This document shows, piece by piece, positions 1 through 6,475 of a stretch of DNA of 6,475 nt. The position numbers and the translations under genes are program-made. The stretch is from assembly GCA_958346135.1 (NCBI GenBank), contig CATVQN010000069.1, positions 1 to 6,475 on the forward strand, given 5' to 3'. Within the stretch, counting starts at the first letter, position 1; each line of letters opens with the position of its first letter. Under the pieces are notes generated by a model. It was not told the origin of the DNA, did not search any database, and saw nothing but the letters and a program-made list of their open reading frames with translations. This stretch comes from an uncultured Eubacteriales bacterium. Its GTDB lineage: Bacteria; Bacillota; Clostridia; Monoglobales; Monoglobaceae.

Positions 1-506
1 GGACCTATGGAACCCGCATCTTATCTCCCGGCAAAAAAATTCGATTTCGGCAGATCTTACTGAATCCGGGAATTATCGCTGTCATATTGGGTCTTCTGCT
101 CTTTATCTCTCCGCAAAAGCTACCGCAGCCGGTATTTCAGGCGGTGAATCAAATCGGATCTTTAAATACGCCGCTTGCGATGGTTGTGTTGGGCGGCTTT
201 TTGGCGCAGTCTAATTTGAAGGAGCTTTTTCGGAATACGGCATTTTATAAAATCAGTATCATCAAGCTATTGCTGATTCCCTGCATTTTATTTGCAGTGC
301 TGCTCTTGCTCCCCATGTCAAACGCAGTCAAAACAGTGGCTGCCATCTGCGCAGTGACACCGACGGCGACAGCAGTATCCATGCTGGCGGAGGTGTATCA
401 CCGTGATTTCAGGTTTGCTTCCGGTGCGGTGGTGGTTACGACCGTTTTGTCGGCTGTGACCATTCCGATTATGATGACGCTGGCAAAAATGCTGTTAAGG
501 TTTTAA
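1..506 (+). CDS. AEC-family (auxin efflux carrier-like) transporter, C-terminal part
   Basis: This is the 3' part of a gene that enters from the left edge; the frame is open from base 3 and ends at TAA 504-506, giving 167 visible residues. AEC (Mem_trans) proteins are inner-membrane carriers with about ten helices; bacterial members are linked to export or uptake of small organic acids such as malate or malonate, but the substrate cannot be read here. What is seen: about five hydrophobic segments, beginning with NPGIIAVILGLLLF, then LNTPLAMVVLGGFLA, then ISIIKLLLIPCILFAVLLL, then AAICAVTPTATAVSMLAE and a last helix ending in TLAKMLLRF. The Asn-Pro before the first visible helix, the TPLAM...GG segment and the P-T-A-T-A-V helix with its following charged loop are typical of the second half of the family. 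A TTG at 87 is an internal leucine codon, not the start. The gene converges on ileS and ends about 65 bp before a shared hairpin. The family call is strong; no substrate or gene symbol is offered. Confidence 0.88.
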   Translation, partial: TYGTRILSPGKKIRFRQILLNPGIIAVILGLLLFISPQKLPQPVFQAVNQIGSLNTPLAMVVLGGFLAQSNLKELFRNTAFYKISIIKLLLIPCILFAVLLLLPMSNAVKTVAAICAVTPTATAVSMLAEVYHRDFRFASGAVVVTTVLSAVTIPIMMTLAKMLLRF

Positions 507-571
507 TAGACAGCTTATGGCAAAAAAGGATTTCTTCTCAGCTCTTTATATTTACGAAATTTTGATATCAT

Positions 572-605
572 AAAGGGGATGTTTCGCAAGTGACACATCC
601 CCTTT
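572..605. terminator. Probable bidirectional intrinsic terminator between the transporter gene and ileS
   Basis: A perfect 11-bp inverted repeat (AAAGGGGATGT at 572-582, ACATCCCCTTT at 595-605) with a 12-base loop lies between two convergent genes. The A-rich outer end of one arm gives a short U run on the other strand, so the hairpin has UUUU after its GC core on the + strand and UUUA on the - strand. The U tracts are short, so efficiency may be moderate, but the position, 66 bp after the transporter stop and 8 bp after the ileS stop, fits a shared terminator. Confidence 0.8.
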
Positions 606-612
606 TCATGCG

Positions 613-3600
613 TCAGGCTTTTACAATGGAAATGAAGGTTTTCTCGCCGTTAATATTCCATTCCTTAGCATCGGAGCCGGTATCGGCGGAGGTAATGGTC
701 TCGGCAAGAAGCTGTGTTTTGATTTCTGCCTCGTTGGCTGCAACGATTTCGGCAATTTTTTCACTGCCGGAGAAGGTGATACAAATACGGTCCGTCACCT
801 CAAAACCGCTGTCCTTACGCATGGTTTGAACCTTGCTGATAAACTCGCGGACAAAACCCTCGTTGATCAGCTCTTCCGTTAGATTTGTGTCCAGAACCAC
901 GGTGAACCCCTGGTCGCTTTCAGAGACAAATCCGTCTTTTTGCAGTGTTTCAATCAGGACGTCCTCTTTTTGAATTTCAACAGGGGTACCGTCCACCGTG
1001 AAGGTGAGAGGATCACCGGAGTTGAGCTGCGCCATCACCTGCGCACCGTCCATCTTAGAAATTTCATCAAAGATAGGCCGCATCAGTTTGCCGTATTTCG
1101 GACCCATGGTTCGCATCTGAGGCTTAAAGTGATAAGTGATAAAACTGCTTGCATCATTGGTAAAGGCAATCTCTTTGATATTCAGCTCTTCCAGGATGAT
1201 ATTGCTATAGTCTTCGTTGACTTTATTTTCCGTCTGAATAAACAGTTTGGACAGAGGCTGTCTATTTTTGATATTTGCCTCGTTTCGGCAGGCACGTCCC
1301 AGCATCACAATCTTACGAATGGCGTCCATTTCCTTCTCAATTTCAGGGAAATCAAATTCCGACTGAGGCTGCGGAAAATCGCAGAGGTGAATGCTCTCCG
1401 GCGCGGAAGAATCCACAGACAGAACCAGATTTTGATAAATCTGCTCGGTCATAAACGGAATAAAGGGCGCGCATCCCTTGGAAAATACCACCAGTCGGGT
1501 AGAGAAGGTCATGTAAGCGGCAATTTTGTCGTCAGTCAGTTCGCTGGTCCAGAACCGGCTGCGGCAGCGGCGCACATACCAATTACTCAATTCATCGGTG
1601 AATTCAATAATCGCACGGGTAGCCTCTGTGATCCGATAGTTTTCAAGATTTTGATCCACAGCTTCAATCAGGTGATTCAGCTTGGAGAGAATCCATTGGT
1701 CCATCACGGTCAGCTTGCTAATATCCAGCTTGTGCCGGGTAGGATCAAATTGGTCGATTTCCGCATACAGTACATAAAAAGCATAGGTGTTCCAAAGAGT
1801 GCCCAGGAACTTGCGCTGTGACTCTGAAACATTCTTGGCAGAGAACCGGTTGGGCAGCCAGGGTGCCGAGTTGGAATAAAAATACCAGCGGACGGCGTCG
1901 CTGCCCTGATCGTCCAAGATGTCCATTGGCAGAATCACATTTCCCTTGTGCTTGCTCATTTTAACACCCTTGTCATCCTGGACATGACCCAGTACAATGA
2001 CATTTTTATAAGGAGCTTGGTCAAAGAGTAGGGTGGAGATTGCCATTAAGGTATAGAACCAGCCACGGGTTTGATCAACGGCTTCACTGATGAAGTTTGC
2101 CGGGAAGTTTTGTTCAAACATCTCTTTGTTTTCAAAGGGATAGTGCCACTGGGCAAAGGGCATAGATCCGGAATCAAACCAGCAGTCAATTACCTCCGGC
2201 ACTCGGGTCATCTCTCCTTGACACTTAGGACAGCGGAGTTTTATCTGATCCACATAGGGCTTATGCAGCTCAATGTTTTCGGGACAGTTAATTCCCATCT
2301 CCTTCAGTTCGGCAATGGAGCCAATGACATGACGATGGCCGCAGCTGCATTCCCAGATGGGAAGCGGTGTCCCCCAGTAACGGGAACGAGAAAGACCCCA
2401 GTCAATAATATTTTCCAGAAAGTTTCCGAAACGGCCGTGCTTGATATTATCCGGCAGCCAGTTTACGGTTTCGTTATTTTTAAGAAGTTTGTCACGCACT
2501 GCGGTCATTTCAATAAACCAGGTATCGCAGGCATAGTAAAGCAGAGGGGTATCACACCGCCAGCAGAAAGGATAGCTGTGCTCAAAGGGGATTACGGCAA
2601 AACACTGATTTCGCTCCTTTAAGTCCCGAATGATCAGCTTATCGGCATCCTTAACAAAAATCCCGCTCCACTCGCCGGTCGCTTCTACGAAGTTACCCTG
2701 GGTGTTGACATGACTGATAAAGGGAAGGCCGTTTTCTTTGCAGACTCTGGCATCATCTTCACCGAATGCCGGAGCAGTATGCACAATACCGGTACCATCT
2801 TCCATCGTAACATAGTTGTCAGCAACAATGTAATATGCCTTGTCGTCGGGTTTTATAAAGGTATAGAGAGGCTCGTATTCCATACCGCAGAGCTCGTTTC
2901 CGAGATAGGATTCCAGCTCACAAACCTCCCGGTCGCCAAAGACATTCTTGACCAAGGCTTTGGCCAGAATATAAGTGCCGTCTTCGGCTTGTACCTTAAC
3001 ATAGGTCTCCGAAGGATTTACGCACAGGGCGATATTGGACGGAAGCGTCCAAGGGGTGGTGGTCCAGGCCAGAATGTAGTCGTTTTCTTTGCCGGCAACC
3101 TTGAATTTTACAATCAGAGAATTTTCCTTTACGTCTTTGTAGCCCTGGGCAACCTCGTGACTGGACAGAGCCGTACCGCAGCGAGGACAGTAAGGCATAA
3201 TCTTATGACCCTTGTAGAGAAGACCCTTGTCCCAAATCTGGCGCAGCGCCCACCATACGGATTCGATGTAATCGTTATGATAGGTTACATAAGGCTCGTT
3301 CATATCCGCCCAAAAACCCACACGTTCACTCATCTCTTCCCATTCGCTCTGATAGGTAAAAACGCTGGCCTTACATTTCTGAATAAAATCCTCAATGCCG
3401 AATTTTTCGATTTCCGGCTTGCCGCTAATTCCCAGCGCCTTTTCCACCTCAAGCTCTACCGGGAGACCGTGGGTGTCCCAGCCGGCCTTTCTGAGTACAT
3501 GGTAGCCCTTCATGGTGCGGTACCGCGGAATTAAGTCTTTGACCGCGCGGGTGAGAACATGGCCGATATGCGGCTTTCCGTTTGCGGTAGGGGGACCGTC

Positions 3601-3732
3601 AAAGAAGGTAAAAGTCTCGCCTCCCTCCCGGTTTTTCATACTCTTTTTGAATATATCATTGTCTTTCCAGAATTTGACGATCTCTTTTTCTCTGTCCACA
3701 AAGGAAAGATCGGTGGATACTTTACGATACAT
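613..3732 (-). CDS. ileS: Isoleucyl-tRNA synthetase, long (IleRS2-like) form
   Basis: This cytosolic class I synthetase charges tRNA-Ile with isoleucine using ATP and hydrolyses misactivated valine. Length is 1039 residues. Seen in order: the Rossmann catalytic signature HIGH at 55-58; the CP1 editing domain with the threonine-rich WTTTPWTLPSN (223-233) and GTGIVHTAPAFGEDD (313-327), whose aspartate positions the editing substrate; DWGLSRSRYWGTPLPIW at 444-460; DCWFDSG at 516-522; the second ATP signature KMSKH at 591-595, with His replacing the usual last Ser; and the helical anticodon-binding region with WYVRRCRSRFW at 718-728. Cysteines pair as C182/C185 with C390/C393 and C462/C464 with C501/C504, like the two zinc sites known in the long-form enzyme of Thermus. 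The C-terminal 200 residues lack the terminal zinc finger of the shorter (about 930 aa) bacterial form. The ATG at 3732 has GGAGG ten bases upstream. It is likely monocistronic. All key catalytic residues are present. Confidence 0.98.
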   Translation of the reverse strand: MYRKVSTDLSFVDREKEIVKFWKDNDIFKKSMKNREGGETFTFFDGPPTANGKPHIGHVLTRAVKDLIPRYRTMKGYHVLRKAGWDTHGLPVELEVEKALGISGKPEIEKFGIEDFIQKCKASVFTYQSEWEEMSERVGFWADMNEPYVTYHNDYIESVWWALRQIWDKGLLYKGHKIMPYCPRCGTALSSHEVAQGYKDVKENSLIVKFKVAGKENDYILAWTTTPWTLPSNIALCVNPSETYVKVQAEDGTYILAKALVKNVFGDREVCELESYLGNELCGMEYEPLYTFIKPDDKAYYIVADNYVTMEDGTGIVHTAPAFGEDDARVCKENGLPFISHVNTQGNFVEATGEWSGIFVKDADKLIIRDLKERNQCFAVIPFEHSYPFCWRCDTPLLYYACDTWFIEMTAVRDKLLKNNETVNWLPDNIKHGRFGNFLENIIDWGLSRSRYWGTPLPIWECSCGHRHVIGSIAELKEMGINCPENIELHKPYVDQIKLRCPKCQGEMTRVPEVIDCWFDSGSMPFAQWHYPFENKEMFEQNFPANFISEAVDQTRGWFYTLMAISTLLFDQAPYKNVIVLGHVQDDKGVKMSKHKGNVILPMDILDDQGSDAVRWYFYSNSAPWLPNRFSAKNVSESQRKFLGTLWNTYAFYVLYAEIDQFDPTRHKLDISKLTVMDQWILSKLNHLIEAVDQNLENYRITEATRAIIEFTDELSNWYVRRCRSRFWTSELTDDKIAAYMTFSTRLVVFSKGCAPFIPFMTEQIYQNLVLSVDSSAPESIHLCDFPQPQSEFDFPEIEKEMDAIRKIVMLGRACRNEANIKNRQPLSKLFIQTENKVNEDYSNIILEELNIKEIAFTNDASSFITYHFKPQMRTMGPKYGKLMRPIFDEISKMDGAQVMAQLNSGDPLTFTVDGTPVEIQKEDVLIETLQKDGFVSESDQGFTVVLDTNLTEELINEGFVREFISKVQTMRKDSGFEVTDRICITFSGSEKIAEIVAANEAEIKTQLLAETITSADTGSDAKEWNINGEKTFISIVKA

Positions 3733-3916
3733 AGAAAAAGAACCTCCATTTCATCTTGGTTGTTATTATGGTACAGAACAAAAAATGTTCTTAATTGATT
3801 ACAAACAAAATAATGCTAACTTATATAGTTTATAATAAAAACCTATATTTGTAAAGGGGAAAACCGAAAAAAAGCGAGAAGGCAAATAAGAATTTTGTAG
3901 ACTTTTTGCACAGAAA
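3733..3916 (-). other. ileS upstream region and short leader, no gene seen
   Basis: This AT-rich spacer lies between the galK terminator and ileS. It contains a candidate promoter, the ileS ribosome binding site (GGAGG, read on the minus strand at about 3743-3747) and a small hairpin-capable repeat (AGAACA at 3775-3780 and TGTTCT at 3786-3791, 6 bp with a five-base loop). From the predicted start the leader would be only about 90 nt. No specifier stem, T-box consensus or terminator pair is visible, so T-box control of this ileS is not supported. Confidence 0.6.
3827..3855 (-). promoter_or_regulatory. Candidate ileS promoter (sigma-A type)
   Basis: On the minus strand a TTTACA -35 element (3850-3855, 5 of 6 to consensus) is followed after 17 bp by TAAACT (3827-3832, 4 of 6), inside a very AT-rich stretch. 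It lies after the galK terminator and about 95 bp before the ileS start codon, the expected place for an independent ileS promoter. Other AT-rich hexamers nearby (TATAAA, TATAAG) could serve as the -10 instead. Confidence 0.45.
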
Positions 3917-3943
3917 AGGACTGATTCTGAAAGAACCAGTCCT
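3914..3943 (-). terminator. Intrinsic terminator of the galT-galK operon
   Basis: On the minus strand a 12-bp stem (AGGACTGGTTCT pairing with AGAATCAGTCCT, one G-U pair) closes a three-base loop and is followed directly by a U tract (UUUUC). It lies 9 bp after the galK stop codon at 3953-3955. This is a compact, textbook intrinsic terminator that should separate the gal operon from ileS. Confidence 0.9.
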
Positions 3944-3952
3944 AAAGCCCGT

Positions 3953-5125
<1,173 letters not shown>

Positions 5126-5146
5126 AGGTTTGATCCTTTCTGCGGT

Positions 5147-6121
5147 TTAGACCTGCTTCGCTAAAAATTTCTTATGCGCTTGTCTGAGCTCCTCTGCTTT
5201 CTCCTCCGGTGCAGTGGGGTTACAGGCCGCCCAGGCCCCGGTCTCACTGGAGGCGTTGAATTTCTGTTTATCCGCTGCCCGCATGGGAGGGAAAAATTCA
5301 ATGTGAAAATGGAAGTATTCCGAGCAGTCCTCGCTGTTGACCGGGCCTTGATGCATACACATCATATAGGGGAAGGGATAGTCAAACAGGCTGTCTAAGG
5401 TGCCGGCGGTCTCCTTAAGAATTTTTGCCAGGTTATCCTTTTGCCTGTCGCTGAACTGATCCAGATTTTGAACATGGTCTTTGGCGGCAATATAAACGCC
5501 GTAGGGGTAGTCGGTAAAGAAGGGCAGGAAGGTGATGAAATCTTCGTTTTCCATAATAATACGGCTCTTAGCGTCTGTTTCATTCTTTAAAATGTCGCAG
5601 AACAGGCAGCGTCCAGTATCTTCCAGATACTCCTTACCGGAGGCCAGCTCCACTTCCAGTTTTTTGGGGATATAGCTGTAGCCGTAAATCTGGCCGTGAG
5701 GGTGGGGCATGGTAACGCCTACCACGTCGCCGCGGTTTTCAAAAATGAATATGTACTTGATCTTTTCATCCTTTTTCAGTTCCACAAACCGTTCTGTCCA
5801 GAGATCAACCAGTTGCCGAATATGGGCTACACTTAGCTCCGGCAGCGTGACGGTATGTTCGGGAGAATAGAGAATGACCTCGCACTTTCCGTAGGCCTCT
5901 TTGGTTTTATAAAGCTCGGTGGCAACATCATCCGGAACCGGCGGATTTTGAGAGAGCGCAGGAAAGTCGTTGTCATATTTGTAAACGGTAAAATGTTCCG
6001 GTACCTTGCCGGAACCGGGACAGAAAGGGCACCAGTCCTTGGGCATCTGCGGACGGTTCTGACGGTGGGATGCAATCATGACCCAATCCTTGGTCAATGG
6101 GTTAAAGCGTAATTCAGCCAT
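5147..6121 (-). CDS. galT: Galactose-1-phosphate uridylyltransferase, class I
   Basis: This enzyme transfers UMP from UDP-glucose to galactose-1-phosphate through a uridylyl-histidine intermediate, giving UDP-galactose and glucose-1-phosphate. Using the ATG at 6121 the protein has 324 residues. The frame stays open 51 codons further to a TTG at 6274, but the AGGAGG eight bases before 6121 and the family-like N terminus (MAELRFNPLTKDWVMIASHR) decide the start. Seen: CPFC (Cys31, Cys34), His89 in SPEHTVTLPEL and His140, matching the zinc ligands of the E. coli enzyme; the active-site His140-Pro-His142-Gly-Gln, where His142 should be the nucleophile; and His257 (MHQGP) with His271 and His273 (HFHIEF), matching ligands of the second metal site. 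This is the E. coli/human-like class I form, not the roughly 490-residue class II GalT of many Bacilli. An extra CLFC (172-175) is present. It is the first gene of the operon, 21 bp before galK. Confidence 0.97.
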   Translation of the reverse strand: MAELRFNPLTKDWVMIASHRQNRPQMPKDWCPFCPGSGKVPEHFTVYKYDNDFPALSQNPPVPDDVATELYKTKEAYGKCEVILYSPEHTVTLPELSVAHIRQLVDLWTERFVELKKDEKIKYIFIFENRGDVVGVTMPHPHGQIYGYSYIPKKLEVELASGKEYLEDTGRCLFCDILKNETDAKSRIIMENEDFITFLPFFTDYPYGVYIAAKDHVQNLDQFSDRQKDNLAKILKETAGTLDSLFDYPFPYMMCMHQGPVNSEDCSEYFHFHIEFFPPMRAADKQKFNASSETGAWAACNPTAPEEKAEELRQAHKKFLAKQV

Positions 6122-6129
6122 GTGAATTT

Positions 6130-6135
6130 CCTCCT
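6130..6135 (-). promoter_or_regulatory. galT ribosome binding site that decides the start
   Basis: On the minus strand a full AGGAGG lies eight bases before the ATG at 6119-6121. It is the strongest ribosome binding site in the window and settles the galT start against the 51-codon upstream extension, whose TTG at 6274 has at best a weak GAGAG in front of it. Confidence 0.92.
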
Positions 6136-6164
6136 GCAAAAATTGATTCTGTTTCCTTAGGCAG

Positions 6165-6193
6165 ATGATATAAATCCGAACACCGATTTTCAG
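6165..6193 (-). promoter_or_regulatory. Candidate proximal galT promoter
   Basis: On the minus strand TATCAT (6165-6170, 5 of 6 to the -10 consensus) stands 17 bp after CTGAAA (6188-6193, 4 of 6 to the -35 consensus). It would start transcription about 35 bases before the galT ATG, an ordinary leader length. Its -35 falls inside one arm of the inverted repeat, so a protein bound to that arm could control it. The -35 match is weak. Confidence 0.3.
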
Positions 6194-6293
6194 AGAGCAA
6201 ATTCTCACTCCCTTTGCGTTAAAACGTATGTCAATCCGATAAGGGTTGCTTCCGCTTTTGCCTCGATAAATCAAAAATTTGCTCTCTGAAAAT
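6186..6293. repeat. Perfect 18-bp inverted repeat enclosing 72 bp
   Basis: The arm at 6186-6203 (ATTTTCAGAGAGCAAATT) is the exact reverse complement of 6276-6293. The flanks 6296-6300 and 6176-6180 add five more pairable bases, one of them G-U on the minus strand, across a small internal loop. The 108-bp unit could be a small non-coding mobile element (MITE-like), a long-stem hairpin in the galT leader, or a pair of regulator sites. No clear target-site duplication was seen next to the arms and no second copy exists in the window, so the mobile reading is unproven; the repeat itself is certain. Confidence 0.9.
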
Positions 6294-6309
6294 TCTTCGA
6301 CCTAAAAAA

Positions 6310-6432
6310 GATGGAATTTTGAGCAGATTTCGGTGCGGAGGATGCAGAAAGGCTGATGCCTTTCAAAGACCACAAGCTGAAAGATGCCGAAATTACACCT
6401 TTTCAGGCGGGTTCGGGTGCATATCGTCTGCC
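6310..6432 (-). ncRNA. Candidate structured leader RNA, class unknown
   Basis: Read on the minus strand, downstream of the distal promoter, these pairings are visible: an outer helix GGCAGA with UCUGCU (6427-6432 with 6322-6327, one G-U), a helix GCACC with GGUGU (3' arm at 6395-6399), and a helix AUUUCGG with CCGAAAU (6387-6393 with 6327-6333) enclosing a perfect hairpin GAAAGGC-AUCA-GCCUUUC (6347-6364). Together they resemble a three-way junction. A competing pairing, GGUGUAAUUU (6390-6399) with AAAUUCCAUC (6310-6319, one mismatch), ends exactly at six U, as in an attenuator. It matches no riboswitch class I know, and its loop is long for a terminator, so it may be coincidence. Confidence 0.25.
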
Positions 6433-6439
6433 TAGTATT

Positions 6440-6467
6440 AGTGTACCATAAACAAAAATCAGGTCAA
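6440..6467 (-). promoter_or_regulatory. Candidate distal promoter reading toward galT
   Basis: On the minus strand TTGACC (6462-6467, 5 of 6 to the -35 consensus) is followed after 16 bp by TACACT (6440-6445, 4 of 6), with TGG directly before the -10, an extended -10 TGn element. Transcription from here would make a leader of about 310 nt that includes the pairing-rich segment and the inverted repeat before galT. Confidence 0.42.
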
Positions 6468-6475
6468 TATTAAAT

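Larger units (their letters stand above)
6122..6475 (-). other. galT upstream region, no convincing gene
   Basis: These 354 bases carry no gene I can support. From galT outward they hold its ribosome binding site, a candidate proximal promoter (6165-6193), a perfect 18-bp inverted repeat around 72 bp (6186-6293), a run of six T on the minus strand (6304-6309), a segment rich in possible RNA pairings (6310-6432) and a candidate distal promoter (6440-6467). No cre-like catabolite site and no GalR-like palindromic operator was recognised. A 42-codon open stretch on the + strand (6323-6451) has no start signals. Confidence 0.7.

Noticed and set aside
3513..3528. A GGTACCGCGG string on the + strand resembling the T-box core (TGGNACCGCG).
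   Set aside because: It lies inside the ileS coding sequence on the opposite strand, with no leader, specifier or terminator around it; it encodes part of the region after the HIGH motif.
940..3534. Three long + strand open frames (about 940-1821, 2071-2622 and 2710-3534) opposite ileS.
   Set aside because: They lie fully inside the well-supported ileS coding region, have no recognisable family features or good ribosome binding sites, and look like by-products of ileS codon usage.
3775..3791. A short AGAACA/TGTTCT inverted repeat in the ileS leader as a terminator or operator.
   Set aside because: The stem is only 6 bp and AU-rich with no U tract beyond it; it is weak and could be chance in AT-rich DNA.
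6213..6235. A consensus TTGACA on the minus strand inside the inverted repeat (about 6227-6232).
   Set aside because: No acceptable -10 hexamer is found 16-18 bp downstream; the sequence there is G-rich (GGGAGTGAG).
6122..6274. A 51-codon in-frame N-terminal extension of galT starting at TTG 6274.
   Set aside because: The extension is not part of the GalT family fold, its start lies in the inverted-repeat region without a clear ribosome binding site, and a full AGGAGG precedes the ATG at 6121.

Overview
The window reads as ordinary chromosomal DNA from a low-to-mid GC Gram-positive anaerobe, most likely of the class Clostridia. The grounds are strong purine-rich ribosome binding sites (AGGAGG, GGAGG, AAAGGA), compact U-tailed hairpin terminators, a long-form isoleucyl-tRNA synthetase, and galactokinase and galactose-1-phosphate uridylyltransferase proteins of familiar Firmicutes character. 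The genus cannot be fixed from the sequence alone.

Layout, left to right. Bases 1-506 (+) hold the last 167 codons of an AEC-family (auxin efflux carrier-like) membrane transporter whose start lies outside the window. A hairpin at 572-605 separates it from the convergent gene ileS (613-3732, -), encoding a 1039-residue isoleucyl-tRNA synthetase. An AT-rich spacer (3733-3952) carries the galK terminator, a probable ileS promoter and a short ileS leader without a T-box. Next come galK (3953-5125, -) and galT (5147-6121, -), 21 bp apart and transcribed galT then galK. The last 354 bp (6122-6475) are the galT upstream region and contain no convincing gene.

GalK and GalT are the two central enzymes of the Leloir pathway. 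GalK phosphorylates galactose, and GalT exchanges galactose-1-phosphate with UDP-glucose to give glucose-1-phosphate and UDP-galactose. The epimerase GalE needed to close the cycle is not in the window. ileS appears to be a separate transcription unit, with a terminator before it and its own promoter.

No new enzyme system is apparent. The least explained DNA is the galT upstream region. It has a perfect 18-bp inverted repeat enclosing 72 bp (6186-6293), two candidate promoters, and upstream of the repeat a segment (about 6304-6432) that can fold into a three-way-junction-like structure with a competing pairing just before a run of six U. This could be a mobile repeat inserted next to a regulatory leader, a structured leader RNA, or partly coincidence. 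The folding proposals come from reading complementarity by eye.
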